Assembly: GCA_965208965.1 (NCBI GenBank)
Contig: OZ242384.1
Span: forward strand, 620,001-684,000
DNA from: Bin5 sp965208965
GTDB taxonomy: Bacteria > Chloroflexota > Anaerolineae > Caldilineales > Caldilineaceae
Direction of reading: 5' to 3'
DNA length: 64,000 nt
The notes beneath the pieces were generated by a model. The model made no database searches and was not told the DNA's origin. It was given only the letters and a program-made list of their open reading frames with translations. The translations under genes were made by a program, and so were the position numbers. Shown here piece by piece: positions 1 through 9,206 of this stretch. Position 1 is the first letter of the stretch. Each line of letters starts with the position of its first letter.

Positions 1-1
1 T

Positions 2-1459
2 ACCGAACATCAAAGAGAGGCACAGATGTTGCTGGACCAGGTCGCCAGCGAAGCGTTGACGATCTTCTTTCCAGACTCCCCGGGGTTGACCGACCCGCTG
101 CCCGCCCCGCCGGGTGGAGACGAAGACGTGTTGATCTTCACAGATAGCCGCATTTTGCATGAGTGTGACGATTGCCAGGCTGACGCCGCAGTGGAGCCAG
201 CTGCATTGGAAGAGATCATGTTAAGGCTCTACGGGCCGGAGGCGACCGGCCAATTGCGGAGAGAGCGGATAAGCAGCCGTACTTTTGCCGAATTGAACTC
301 TCTGCTAAACGGCACGGCCGACTCTGCGGTGGCAGAGGCTTTGGAGGAGGAGATCCTGAACGCGGACTGGCTGATCTTTGCCATGCTGGACGTAGATGTA
401 GCGAACTACGACAGCAGCGACGCGGTCAAACGGTTTCTGCGTCAGCGCGGTGACAGGCTGCCAGGGAGCAAGCTGGTGGTGCTTGCGCTCAACGAACCAT
501 ACTTCTTCGATTCAACCGAGATTGGCAAGATGACCGCTTTCCTCGGCGTCTACTCCAAGACCCAGCCGTTTTTGGAAGCGGCCGTGCGTGCACTGTTCCG
601 GGCCCAGACGGTCACCGGCGCGCCCCCGGTCAGCGTGCCCGGCACGCGTTTCAGCAATCTGGTCGAGCGACTGGAGCCGGACCCGGACCAACGGATTGAC
701 CTGACAGTCCTGAACGAGGACATCGTAATAGAACAGACTGAGGATGACGAGTTGGAGCTTATCCAGACTGACCTGAAGCTGGGTGACAGCCTGGAGCTGC
801 AGGCTGGTCCGATTCTGGATCGCAACGGGAACACGGTCCCTGATGGAACGCCGGTGAACTTCCGGCTGATTTATGAGGGCGAGGAGCTTGCAATCCAGTC
901 AAATCCTGTCCCCACTCGGGGCGGGCTCGCACGCAAATCGGTGATTTTGGAGAGAACGGGCATACTCCTGATCGCTGTCAACAGTGTCGAGGCAAACTCC
1001 AGCAAGGAGTTCCGAGCGCGCATCCCTGACCCGGATGTAGCATCCGACAGAACGCAGATTGAGGTGACGAATCCTGAGCGGGCAGCCACCCCGGCGCCCA
1101 CGCAGGCGGCGCCGGCGACCGCCGTGCCAACGACGGATCCGGTTGCGACACCCATCGCGGAGGTTAATCTAGAGGCGGTTGAGGTCGACGTCGCTTCGTT
1201 GACAATCGCAATGGTCACACAGTTGGTCGTGCTGGCGTTGTTACTGGTTGTGCTGGTACAGGTGATGCCGCGCCAGCTGCTCGTTAAGCGATTGCTATGG
1301 GCAATGCTCGTGGGCTGGGGGGCATACATTCTTTACGGCGTTGACGTAATTCCCGGCGGCGTCTGGATCCAGATCAATCTGGCTCCGTGGGACAGCGTCC
1401 CGATCGTGGTGGCAGGAATGCTGATCCCGCTGGTGTGGCTGCGGTTTCGGACGGAGTAA
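2..1459 (+). CDS. GH3-type glycosidase C-terminal part, membrane anchored (5' partial)
   Basis: The reading frame is open from the first bases of the window (codon 1 at base 2), so the gene starts upstream and only about 485 C-terminal residues are seen. The first ~210 residues look like the C-terminal alpha/beta sandwich domain of family 3 glycoside hydrolases/beta-N-acetylhexosaminidases: a conserved VVLALNEPY strand, then a YSKTQPFLEAAVRALF helix and a PVSVPG end. An Ig-like domain follows (DRNGNTVPDGTPVNF). Next comes a Pro/Thr/Ala-rich linker near residues 355-385 and two to three hydrophobic segments at the C-terminus, starting around LTIAMVTQLVVLALLL. I infer an extracytoplasmic glycosidase or glycosidase-like protein tethered to the membrane. 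The catalytic N-terminal barrel lies outside the window, so activity cannot be judged. An ATG at base 26 exists but is internal to the domain. Confidence 0.7.
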   Translation, partial: TEHQREAQMLLDQVASEALTIFFPDSPGLTDPLPAPPGGDEDVLIFTDSRILHECDDCQADAAVEPAALEEIMLRLYGPEATGQLRRERISSRTFAELNSLLNGTADSAVAEALEEEILNADWLIFAMLDVDVANYDSSDAVKRFLRQRGDRLPGSKLVVLALNEPYFFDSTEIGKMTAFLGVYSKTQPFLEAAVRALFRAQTVTGAPPVSVPGTRFSNLVERLEPDPDQRIDLTVLNEDIVIEQTEDDELELIQTDLKLGDSLELQAGPILDRNGNTVPDGTPVNFRLIYEGEELAIQSNPVPTRGGLARKSVILERTGILLIAVNSVEANSSKEFRARIPDPDVASDRTQIEVTNPERAATPAPTQAAPATAVPTTDPVATPIAEVNLEAVEVDVASLTIAMVTQLVVLALLLVVLVQVMPRQLLVKRLLWAMLVGWGAYILYGVDVIPGGVWIQINLAPWDSVPIVVAGMLIPLVWLRFRTE

Positions 1460-1520
1460 GGGCAGTGGAACAGGCGGGAACGGGTAAAGAGCCGCCCTCA
1501 CTCCATGCGATTCAACCGGT

Positions 1521-3512
1521 TCAGGAAGCGGGCCTCGCACGGAGAGTTTCTACACTGGTGGGCCCGCTACCGTTCGGCTGCGCTGGAAGGTCTTCCTGGC
1601 GGCGGAACTGGTTCATATAGAGCTCGTAGTAGAAGCCCTGCCGGGCCAGCAGCTTTTCGTGTGTACCCCGTTCGATTATTTCTCCGTCATGCAACACCAA
1701 AACCTGGTCGGCGCTGCGGATCGTGCTGAGGCGGTGCGCGATCACGAAGCTAGTGCGGCCTTTGAGCAGGTCGTTTAGCGCGGCCTGAATTCTCTGCTCG
1801 GTGCGGGTGTCTACGCTGCTGGTGGCTTCATCCAGAATGAGGATGCGCGGATCGGCCAGGGCAGAACGGGCGATGGCAAGCAGTTGACGCTGCCCCTGGC
1901 TGAGACCGGCGCCGCGTTCGCCGAGGACAGTTTCATAGCCTTCAGGCAGCCGTTCGATAAAGTCATGCGCCTGGGCCAGTTTTGCGGCGGCGATGACCTC
2001 CTCGTCGGAAGCGTCCGAGCGGCTGAAGCGGATATTGTCCATGACCGAACTGCTGAACAGGTAGGTATCCTGGAGGACGATGCCGATCTGCTCTCGCAGG
2101 CTGTGCAGCTGTACGTCGCGCACGTCGACACCGTCGATGCGTACTGTGCCTCCGGTTACATCCCAAAAGCGGGGAAGCAGGTTGATAATGGTCGTTTTGC
2201 CGGCGCCGGTAGGTCCAACGATGGCCACGGTCTCACCTGGGCGGGCGCTCAAATTGATTCCTTTGAGGACCGGTTCACCGGGCACATATTCGGCCTCCAC
2301 GTTTTCAAGGGCAACGTTTCCTTCGATTGGAGGCATCGGCCGGGCGTTGACTTTCTCCTGCACTTCGGGGACCTCGTCCATCAGTTCAAAGATACGCTCC
2401 ACGCCGGCGATGGCGCTCTGGATGTTGGTCCACATGACGCTGATCTGAGAGATGGGCATGTTAAAGCGCTGGGCAAAGCCCAAGAAGGTGACGATCAGGC
2501 CGAGGGAGATGGCCGAACCTGCCAGTGTCTGGCCGCGCAGAAGCAGTATGCCGCCGACGCCAACGACGACAGCGATGCCGAGGAATCCGAGCGCTTCCAG
2601 CGTCGGCGCCAAGGCGGAGGTATAGGCTACGGCCTTGATATTGGCATCGCGGTTGATGGCATTGCTTTGTCGGAATTGCTCGATATTGGTCTCCTCGCGG
2701 CTGAAGGCCTGGACCTCGCGCACGCCGGAGATGCCCTCTTCCAGCTCTGCGTTGACGTCGCCGATGCTCTGGCGGGTGACGCGAAACGCCTTGCGCGCCT
2801 GGTTGCTGAACCACAGAGTCGCCAAGCCCATGAGCGGCACAACGCTGAGGCTGATGAGCGCGTATGCCCAATTCATAACGACCATCTGCCAGACGATCCA
2901 GAGGATCAGCAGTACGCTGCTCAGTACCTGCACCAGGGCGAAGCTGACGACCTGCTGAATCGTGTCTGAGTCGTTGGTGATACGGCTCATCAGGTCGCCG
3001 GTCTCGTTGCGGGTGTAGAAGCCGAGAGAGAGGCGATGGAGATGGTTGAACAGGCGTACGCGCAGGCGGCGCAGTACGTGATGGCCGGTCCGACTCATGC
3101 TGAAGAACATCAGGCCGCCCGTGACAGACCCGACCAGATAGTAGGCGGTAATGACCAAGGTAATGTTGAGGAGACCGCGCAGCAGGTCATTGCGGCTAGG
3201 GTCGCCCATGGCGACTTCCGGCGCATACCAGCAGTTGGCCTGGCTGTCTGTTTCCGCCTGCAGATCGGTGTCTGCCGGCAGTTGAAGCCCTCCGCCTTCT
3301 TCGCCAAAGGCGGCAGGAGCCAGAAAGCAGTCCACTGCCTGGCCGATTAAGACGGGGCCAATCACCTGGGTATAGGCGTTGACCGCCATCAGTACGGCGA
3401 CGAAGGTCAGGCCCAACCAGAAGGGACGAAAGTATCTACTGAAACGGGACAGGGTGGCGCCAACGCTCTTCGGCTTCAGCGTCTCCTGCCGTAACATGCG
3501 GTCACCGAACAT
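1521..3512 (-). CDS. ABC exporter subunit, catalytic half of a heterodimer (ABCB/MsbA type)
   Basis: A 663-residue fused exporter half-transporter. The N-terminal transmembrane domain (residues ~25-340) has six predicted hydrophobic segments. The C-terminal nucleotide-binding domain has Walker A GPTGAGKTT, signature LSQGQRQ and Walker B ILILDEATSSVD with the catalytic Glu intact. The signature has Gln where most have Gly (LSGGQ). The neighbouring gene carries the complementary defect (Walker B Asp), which is the TM287/TM288-like pattern of one canonical and one degenerate ATP site. The start at 3512 has an AGGAG about 8 bases upstream. It lies 55 bp downstream of the partner gene on the same strand, behind a MarR regulator, so a drug or lipid efflux role is likely. 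The substrate is unknown. Confidence 0.9.
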   Translation of the reverse strand: MFGDRMLRQETLKPKSVGATLSRFSRYFRPFWLGLTFVAVLMAVNAYTQVIGPVLIGQAVDCFLAPAAFGEEGGGLQLPADTDLQAETDSQANCWYAPEVAMGDPSRNDLLRGLLNITLVITAYYLVGSVTGGLMFFSMSRTGHHVLRRLRVRLFNHLHRLSLGFYTRNETGDLMSRITNDSDTIQQVVSFALVQVLSSVLLILWIVWQMVVMNWAYALISLSVVPLMGLATLWFSNQARKAFRVTRQSIGDVNAELEEGISGVREVQAFSREETNIEQFRQSNAINRDANIKAVAYTSALAPTLEALGFLGIAVVVGVGGILLLRGQTLAGSAISLGLIVTFLGFAQRFNMPISQISVMWTNIQSAIAGVERIFELMDEVPEVQEKVNARPMPPIEGNVALENVEAEYVPGEPVLKGINLSARPGETVAIVGPTGAGKTTIINLLPRFWDVTGGTVRIDGVDVRDVQLHSLREQIGIVLQDTYLFSSSVMDNIRFSRSDASDEEVIAAAKLAQAHDFIERLPEGYETVLGERGAGLSQGQRQLLAIARSALADPRILILDEATSSVDTRTEQRIQAALNDLLKGRTSFVIAHRLSTIRSADQVLVLHDGEIIERGTHEKLLARQGFYYELYMNQFRRQEDLPAQPNGSGPTSVETLRARPAS

Positions 3513-3567
3513 CGGGCACGCTCCTGGGAGAAATTGTGCGTAACATGGGTCTGCTGCTGGCGACGCG

Positions 3568-5517
3568 CTATGCTTCAGCGGCCAGCGGCTCTTCCTCCTC
3601 GACCGCCGCGTCTTCCACCAACTGGCTGTGGTAGATGTCGGTATAGATCGCGCTGGTCCGCATCAGTTCTTCATGGTTGCCGCGGTCAACGATACGTCCT
3701 CGATCGAGGACGAGGATCTGGTCGGCGTTGACGACGGTGCTGATGCGCTGGGCAATGACAAAGCTGGTGCGTCCCACCATGAGCCGGTCCAGCGCATTCT
3801 GGATGAGCACCTCGGTGGCGACATCGACGCTGCTGGTGGAGTCGTCGAGGATGAGAATGCGCGGGTCGGTCAGGAGGGCGCGGGCGATGGCGACGCGCTG
3901 CTTCTGGCCGCCGGAAAGGGTTGTGCCGCGTTCGCCGACGGCAGTCTGATAGCCGTCGGGGAAGCCGACGATGAAGTCGTGTGCGGCGGCGGCTGTGGCG
4001 GCGGCCTCGACCTCGGCGTCGGTGGCGTCGGGGCGGCCAAAGGCGATATTGTCGCGAATCGTGCCGGTGAAGAGATTGGTCTCCTGCAGCACGATGCCGA
4101 TCTGACGCCTCATGCTATCCAGCGTGACATCGCGCACGTCCCAGTCATCGATCAGGACCCTTCCTTCACTGACGTCGTAGAAACGCGGGATGAGGTTGAT
4201 GATGGTCGTTTTGCCGCTGCCGGTTCCCCCCAGGAGGGCGACGGTTGCGCCAGGCTGGGCCTCGAAGGATACGCCCTGGAGGACAGGGTCGGTGCTGTTG
4301 AAATAGCGGAATGTTACATCGCTAAAGCACACGCGGCCCTGCACCTGCGACATCGGTTGCGCGCCGGGTTTATCTATGACTTCGTTCTCGGCGTCGAGGA
4401 TCTCGAAGATGCGTTTAGCGCTGGCACTGGCCTGGCTCATCTGGGCAACAATAAAGCCAAGCTGGCCGACTGGGAAAAAGACATAGATCAGATAGAGGCT
4501 GAACTTCTGCCACTCACCCAGTGTGAGTGTATCGAAGAGGATCTGCCGACCACCCCAGTAGACTACAGCGGCCTGGCCCAGATTGGAGATCAGAAAGATG
4601 AAGGGGAAAAGGAAACTGAATATTTTCGCAACACGAATGTGCTGTTCCATGAGCCGCTGGGCCGCGTTGTCGAACCTATCCTGCTCCTCTCTCTCGCGCA
4701 CAAAGGCCTTGACAACGCGGATACCGGCCAGGTTTTCCTGGAGGATCTCGTTGAGAGTCGAGAGCCGGCGCTGGATCTCGCCAAAAAGTGACTGGGCAAC
4801 GGAGCCGAAGACCATGAAGAGGATAAGCGCGACTGGCAGCACAGGGAGGATGATCAGTGTCAGCGACAGATTGGTGAAAGCCAACACTGTCAGCGAACCG
4901 ATGAGCAGGACGATTGACTGCACTGCCAGCAGCATCCCCTGGCCGATGAACATTCTCAGTTTCTCGACATCGTCGGTGGCGCGAATCATCAACTGGCCGG
5001 TACGATTGCGGTCATGGTAGCTGAAAGAGAGCCGCTGAATCTTTTCGAACAGTTCGTTGCGAAAATCGAAGGCCAGGTCCTGGCTCACCTTCTGGGCAAG
5101 GAAGGCCTGTGCGAAGGCGAAGAGCCCGCGCGCCAGTGAAAAGACAATGATAAAGACCATTGCCCAGTAGATTGGCCCTTCGGCACTGACGGCTCGTTCT
5201 GTCAACTGATCCACCGAGAGCGGCAGCGTCTCCAGTGCTTCGGCCCGCTCGGCCTCCGGCAAGGCGAGGATCTGACGGGCGGACACGCTTTCGGTAACAG
5301 CGTCCAAGACGTTCTGGACCAGTTGGGGGACCACAAGCTGTGCCGCGATGCTGATGAATAGTGAGGCATAGGCCAGCGTTGTAACGAGCCTGTAGCGGCC
5401 CAGGTAGCGGAATGAGCGTGCCAGGTCTTTCATGCTACCGCCGCCCTCAGGCGGGCCGCCTGGTCCCCCTGGTCCACCTGGTCCGCCTGGTCTACCGAAT
5501 GGTCTTCGTTGGGTCAC
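3568..5517 (-). CDS. ABC exporter subunit, degenerate-site half of a heterodimer
   Basis: A 649-residue half-transporter with a six-helix membrane domain and a C-terminal ATPase domain. Walker A is GGTGSGKTT and the signature is canonical LSGGQKQR. Walker B reads ILILDDSTSSVD: the catalytic Glu is replaced by Asp, marking the degenerate nucleotide site of heterodimeric exporters such as TM287/288, BmrCD and LmrCD. The N-terminus has a repetitive Gly-Pro stretch (GGPGGPGGPGGPP) before the first helix. The start is a GTG at 5517 with AAGGAG 8 bases upstream. It is the first exporter gene after the MarR gene, and a 10-bp inverted repeat (5548-5575) sits just upstream, a candidate regulatory site. 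It is probably co-transcribed with the downstream catalytic half. Confidence 0.9.
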   Translation of the reverse strand: MTQRRPFGRPGGPGGPGGPGGPPEGGGSMKDLARSFRYLGRYRLVTTLAYASLFISIAAQLVVPQLVQNVLDAVTESVSARQILALPEAERAEALETLPLSVDQLTERAVSAEGPIYWAMVFIIVFSLARGLFAFAQAFLAQKVSQDLAFDFRNELFEKIQRLSFSYHDRNRTGQLMIRATDDVEKLRMFIGQGMLLAVQSIVLLIGSLTVLAFTNLSLTLIILPVLPVALILFMVFGSVAQSLFGEIQRRLSTLNEILQENLAGIRVVKAFVREREEQDRFDNAAQRLMEQHIRVAKIFSFLFPFIFLISNLGQAAVVYWGGRQILFDTLTLGEWQKFSLYLIYVFFPVGQLGFIVAQMSQASASAKRIFEILDAENEVIDKPGAQPMSQVQGRVCFSDVTFRYFNSTDPVLQGVSFEAQPGATVALLGGTGSGKTTIINLIPRFYDVSEGRVLIDDWDVRDVTLDSMRRQIGIVLQETNLFTGTIRDNIAFGRPDATDAEVEAAATAAAAHDFIVGFPDGYQTAVGERGTTLSGGQKQRVAIARALLTDPRILILDDSTSSVDVATEVLIQNALDRLMVGRTSFVIAQRISTVVNADQILVLDRGRIVDRGNHEELMRTSAIYTDIYHSQLVEDAAVEEEEPLAAEA

Positions 5518-5547
5518 TTGCCACTCCTTGGTGAGTGGGTAAGGGCG

Positions 5548-5575
5548 GGCCAGATCGACATGGGACGATCTGGCC
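5548..5575. repeat. Perfect 10-bp inverted repeat between MarR and ABC genes
   Basis: GGCCAGATCG (5548-5557) and CGATCTGGCC (5566-5575) form a perfect 10-bp stem with an 8-base loop. It lies 31 bases upstream of the exporter GTG start. It is not followed by a T-run on the minus strand, so it is either a DNA operator for the adjacent MarR dimer or an mRNA hairpin between regulator and exporter. Confidence 0.6.
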
Positions 5576-5647
5576 GTTGCCGTTCGGTTGGCCGCGGTCC
5601 TTTGCCGGCGATGAGCAAAGGGCGGGCGGCGACTACAATCAGATACT

Positions 5648-6244
5648 TCATTCCCGTTTCCGCTGCAATGATTCTACCAGCCTTGCCAGTAACCCCTGCA
5701 AAATCTCGCACTCTTCGGGCGAAAGGTGGGCGATCAGATCGTTGAAAAACTCGAGATGCAGGGGGGCTGACGAGCGGATCAGGCTCCTGCTGTCGGTCGT
5801 CAACCGGATGCGGAACGCCCGCAGGTCGTTCGGGTCCAGTTGGCGTTCGATGAGGCGCAGTACCTCCAAGGCGCGCAAGTGGGCGCTGATCGTGTTTTTG
5901 CTCAAACACAGACTGTGAGCCAGATCTGTGGGCATCAGAGCGGCCTGACCGTTGCGTTCAGCCAGGTAGAGGCGGATCAGAATACGCCATTGGGGCAGAG
6001 AGACTTCCTCATCCCGCATCCGCTCGCCCAGAATGCGATCATACGCTCCGGCGCACATTTTTATCAGCCGCAGAATCTCCATACCGTGAACATGATCGAC
6101 GCCGGACTCGGCCAGAAGCTGACGGAAGCCGATCTGGTCGTCTGCCACCTGTTGCGAGTCCCCGCCGCCGGGCGCGTTCGATGGGCTGTTCGCCGCGCTG
6201 GAACACTGTGGGCTGGGATGGACCGAAGGGCTGACTTTTGTCAT
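5648..6244 (-). CDS. MarR-family transcriptional regulator
   Basis: A 198-residue protein with a winged helix-turn-helix: LPQWRILIRLYLAE, then PTDLAHSLCLSKNTISAHLRALE as recognition helix and a wing around ERQLDPNDLRAFRIRLT. The first ~45 residues are Ser/Pro/Ala-rich and atypical for the family. I chose the ATG at 6244 because a near-perfect promoter ends 7 bases before it; an upstream in-frame ATG at 6286 would lie at or before the promoter elements. It is co-directional with the downstream heterodimeric ABC exporter, an arrangement like LmrR/LmrCD. It probably represses that exporter and itself in response to a lipophilic or drug-like ligand (inference). Confidence 0.85.
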   Translation of the reverse strand: MTKVSPSVHPSPQCSSAANSPSNAPGGGDSQQVADDQIGFRQLLAESGVDHVHGMEILRLIKMCAGAYDRILGERMRDEEVSLPQWRILIRLYLAERNGQAALMPTDLAHSLCLSKNTISAHLRALEVLRLIERQLDPNDLRAFRIRLTTDSRSLIRSSAPLHLEFFNDLIAHLSPEECEILQGLLARLVESLQRKRE

Positions 6245-6251
6245 GAGTAGA

Positions 6252-6280
6252 ATTATACGACATAGAACTAAATTTGTCAA
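6252..6280 (-). promoter_or_regulatory. Consensus sigma70 promoter, leaderless start for marR
   Basis: On the minus strand, TTGACA (6275-6280) and TATAAT (6252-6257) are both perfect consensus hexamers separated by 17 bp. The MarR ATG begins 7 bases after the -10 box, where transcription normally starts. The mRNA should therefore be leaderless, and no Shine-Dalgarno sequence is possible. Confidence 0.85.
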
Positions 6281-6645
6281 TAGCACTTCTCCTCGGGGTG
6301 CAGTTCCAATTTGGGGATGGCAATAGTCTGACGGGGGATTCCGTTCAGCAGGGGTTGAAAGAGGACGGATGTGAGAACTAGACTTGGGTTAGACGTTACC
6401 AAAGTTCCAAGAGAGTGCACCGATACTTTGGATAAACGCTGCCCTGCAACGCACGCGGGCGCATTTTGCGCATCCAGATTCGGCTCAGTGTCGCTGACTA
6501 TAGGGAAACGCAACGATCAACCGGTCTTTGTGTTATAGTAGAGTGTACGGACAGACTCTAATCTTTCTACAGTTAGGTGGGCTGACGACGAGGGCGAGTG
6601 ATTGCTACTTGCCCGAGTCGGGAAGGTCACATGGAATAAACGCGC
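6281..6645. other. Intergenic region between divergent marR and fabF
   Basis: No credible gene is seen. A TATAGT at 6534-6539 could be a -10 box for fabF, but there is no good -35 at 17 bp spacing. The only open frame (minus strand, 6277-6513) shows no recognisable domain. Confidence 0.4.
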
Positions 6646-7923
6646 ATGTACAGTAGCAATGGCCAGCCGCGGCGAGTCGTGATTACCGGCATCGGTGCGT
6701 TGACACCCCTGGGCCTGACAGCTGATGAAACGTGGGATGCCCTGCTTGCAGGCCGCTCAGGCATCGAAACGGTCACCAAATTCGACACCAGCGAACTGAA
6801 CACCCGCTTTGCAGGGGAGCTGAAGGGCTTTGAAGCAAAGAATTATATGGACCGGAAAGAGGCCCGCCGCCTTGATCCGTACATTCATTACGCCCTTGTG
6901 GCAACGGAGCAGGCGCTCACTGACAGCGGGATCGATCTCAGCAAAGAGACGCCAACTGATATCGGAGTGCTGATTGCCAGCGGGACGGGCGGACTCACCT
7001 CCCTGCTCGACAATTTCAGATTGACGGAGAAGCGCGGCCTGCGCAAGGTAAGCCCCTTTCTGATTCCAAATATGCTGGTGGACAGTGCGGCCGGGAAGAT
7101 CGCCATTCTCTATGATTTTCGGGGGCCCAACTTTTCGGTGGTGAACGCCTGCGCCAGCGGCACCGCAGCAACCGGTGAGGCCTTTGAGGTGATCCGGCGC
7201 GGCGACGCACAGGTTATGGTCACGGGCGGCGCGGAGGCCGCTCTACTGCCGATCATCATGGCCGGTTTCGACATAATGGGCGCCATGAGCCAGCGCAACG
7301 ACGATCCGTCGTCGGCCTGCCGCCCGTTTGACAGTGATCGGGATGGCTTTGTGATGAGTGAGGGGAGCGCGATTCTGATTCTGGAGTCACTCGAGCATGC
7401 GCTGGCCCGCGATGCCCAGATTTATGCGGAGGTAATCGGCTACGGCAACAGCGCCGATGCTTATCATATGGCGGCACCCCACTTCGACGGCCAGGGCGCC
7501 GAAGATGCGATGAATATGGCCCTGCGCAAGGCCGCGAGCTACGGGGTGAAGCGCACCGATGTGAACTACGTCAACGCGCATGGAACGAGCACGGAGCTCA
7601 ACGACCCGGGGGAAACGAAGGCGATCAAACGGGCGCTGGGCGAACATGCCTACAAAGTGAACATCAGCAGCACGAAATCGATGCTTGGGCACCTGTTGGG
7701 AGCGGCCGGCGCGATTGAGGCGATTATCTGCCTCAAGACGATTAAGGAGGGAGTAATCCCGCCAACCATTAATCTGGACAACCCCGATCCATCTTGTGAT
7801 CTGAACTACACGCCGTTGCGGTCTGTGCAGGCAGACGTCGCAGTGACAATGAGTAACAGTTTCGGTTTCGGCGGCCACAACTCATGTCTGATGCTGCGTC
7901 GGTTCGAGGAGAATGGGGTATGA
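6646..7923 (+). CDS. fabF: 3-oxoacyl-[acyl-carrier-protein] synthase II
   Basis: A 425-residue condensing enzyme of fatty acid elongation: it decarboxylates malonyl-ACP and joins it to acyl-ACP. The thiolase-fold signature is complete. The nucleophile is Cys-169 in VVNACASGTAATGE; the catalytic His-312 is in VNAHGTSTELND; Lys-344 and His-349 are in SSTKSMLGH. The N-terminus RRVVITGIGALTPLG is typical. The stop codon overlaps the downstream fabH start by four bases (ATGA), indicating translational coupling. No acpP, fabD or fabG is present nearby. A KAS-like enzyme of a specialised lipid pathway cannot be excluded. Confidence 0.93.
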   Translation: MYSSNGQPRRVVITGIGALTPLGLTADETWDALLAGRSGIETVTKFDTSELNTRFAGELKGFEAKNYMDRKEARRLDPYIHYALVATEQALTDSGIDLSKETPTDIGVLIASGTGGLTSLLDNFRLTEKRGLRKVSPFLIPNMLVDSAAGKIAILYDFRGPNFSVVNACASGTAATGEAFEVIRRGDAQVMVTGGAEAALLPIIMAGFDIMGAMSQRNDDPSSACRPFDSDRDGFVMSEGSAILILESLEHALARDAQIYAEVIGYGNSADAYHMAAPHFDGQGAEDAMNMALRKAASYGVKRTDVNYVNAHGTSTELNDPGETKAIKRALGEHAYKVNISSTKSMLGHLLGAAGAIEAIICLKTIKEGVIPPTINLDNPDPSCDLNYTPLRSVQADVAVTMSNSFGFGGHNSCLMLRRFEENGV

Positions 7924-9206
7924 CAGCGCAAGCGCACGAAGAAAATGGGACAGGGAGCGACTACGCGGCCGCGCATTTGAACGGGCACTATTCGACTGCG
8001 GAGGCGGAGAAGCCGATGCTGGACAAGGTGCAACCGCCTTGTTATGCCCAGATCATCGGCTGGGGCTACCAGGTACCCGAGCGGGTGGTCACAAACCGGG
8101 ATCTGGAACAGGTCGTCGAGACCCAGGACGAGTGGATTCGCACGCGTACGGGCATTCAGGAGCGGCGGATCGTGGCCGCGTCCCAGGAGACAACCGCCAC
8201 TCTGGGGACGCAGGCGGCGCGCAAAGCGCTGGAAGTGGCCGACCTCCACCCGGCCAAGGTTGATCTTGTGATCTGTGCAACCAGTTCACCTGAGCACTTT
8301 TTTCCCGCCACTGCCAGCATCATCCAGGACAATTTGGGGCTCGTCAATGCAGGCGCATTTGATCTGAGCGCTGCCTGTTCCGGCTTTGTGTATGCTCTCA
8401 GCGTGGCGCGCGGACAGATTCTGGCCGGGGACGCCGAGTATGTTCTGGTCGTCGGCTCCGAGACGCTGAGCCGGTGGGTGGACTGGACCGACCGCACGAC
8501 CTGCGTTCTCTTTGGTGACGGCGCGGGCGCAGTGCTGCTGGCCGCCAGTGACGTGCCGGGCGGTGTCACCGCCTCGGTGCTGGGCAGCGACGGGTCGGGG
8601 GCGGAGTTGCTGACGATTCCAGCCGGCGGGAGCGCGGCTCCGGCCAGCCTGGAGACGGTCAGCAGCGGTTCGCATTACATCCAGATGGACGGGCGTGCCG
8701 TCTTCCGCTTCGCAACCCGGATCATGGCAGACGCGACGCGCAGAGTGTTGGACAAGGCCGGTGTTCCGGTCAGCGAGGTCGATCTGGTCGTACCACACCA
8801 AGCGAACAAGCGCATCATCCAGCACAGTGTTCTGCGGCAGTTGAGGATCCCGGAAGACAAGGTTTATGTAAACGTTCACAAGTACGGCAACACGAGCACA
8901 GCCAGCATCCCGATTGCACTATGCGAAGCGATTGAAGAGGGGAAGGTGGCGCCGGGGGATAATCTTGTGTTTGTTGGATTTGGCGCCGGTCTGACCTGGG
9001 GGGCATGCGCTGTCAAGTGGAGTGTGCCGGTGGAGAAGCCGGAGTCGACCTGGTGGACGAATACGCAGCGGCAGGCTACCTATCAGGCGGCGGCAGCGCG
9101 CTCGATGTGGAAACGGGCCGTCCGGCGCATCTACAGCCAGGTGGAGCCGCGCGCCATGGCACGGCGCCCGGTGCGCAGACCGGAAGAGGAGCAGCCGAAC
9201 CCGTAG
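7920..9206 (+). CDS. fabH: 3-oxoacyl-[acyl-carrier-protein] synthase III
   Basis: A 428-residue initiating condensing enzyme that joins acetyl-CoA (or another primer) to malonyl-ACP. The catalytic triad is visible: Cys-153 in DLSAACSGF, His-293 in VPHQANKR and Asn-324 in KYGNTSTAS. The start at 7920 is supported by GAGGAG 8 bases upstream and the ATGA overlap with fabF. An in-frame start 12 codons earlier lacks this support. The protein is about 100 residues longer than usual: ~40 extra at the N-terminus and ~58 at the C-terminus. The C-terminal tail is Arg/Pro-rich after the conserved GFGAGLTWGA end. The tails are probably disordered or mediate interactions. Confidence 0.92.
   Translation: MTAQAHEENGTGSDYAAAHLNGHYSTAEAEKPMLDKVQPPCYAQIIGWGYQVPERVVTNRDLEQVVETQDEWIRTRTGIQERRIVAASQETTATLGTQAARKALEVADLHPAKVDLVICATSSPEHFFPATASIIQDNLGLVNAGAFDLSAACSGFVYALSVARGQILAGDAEYVLVVGSETLSRWVDWTDRTTCVLFGDGAGAVLLAASDVPGGVTASVLGSDGSGAELLTIPAGGSAAPASLETVSSGSHYIQMDGRAVFRFATRIMADATRRVLDKAGVPVSEVDLVVPHQANKRIIQHSVLRQLRIPEDKVYVNVHKYGNTSTASIPIALCEAIEEGKVAPGDNLVFVGFGAGLTWGACAVKWSVPVEKPESTWWTNTQRQATYQAAAARSMWKRAVRRIYSQVEPRAMARRPVRRPEEEQPNP

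Noticed and set aside
1884..2969. Plus-strand ORF of 361 residues opposite the ABC exporter gene
   Set aside because: It is a shadow of the minus-strand ABC gene; composition is not protein-like and no domain is recognised.
3628..4791. Plus-strand ORF of 387 residues opposite the second ABC gene
   Set aside because: Shadow of the minus-strand gene in a high-GC frame.
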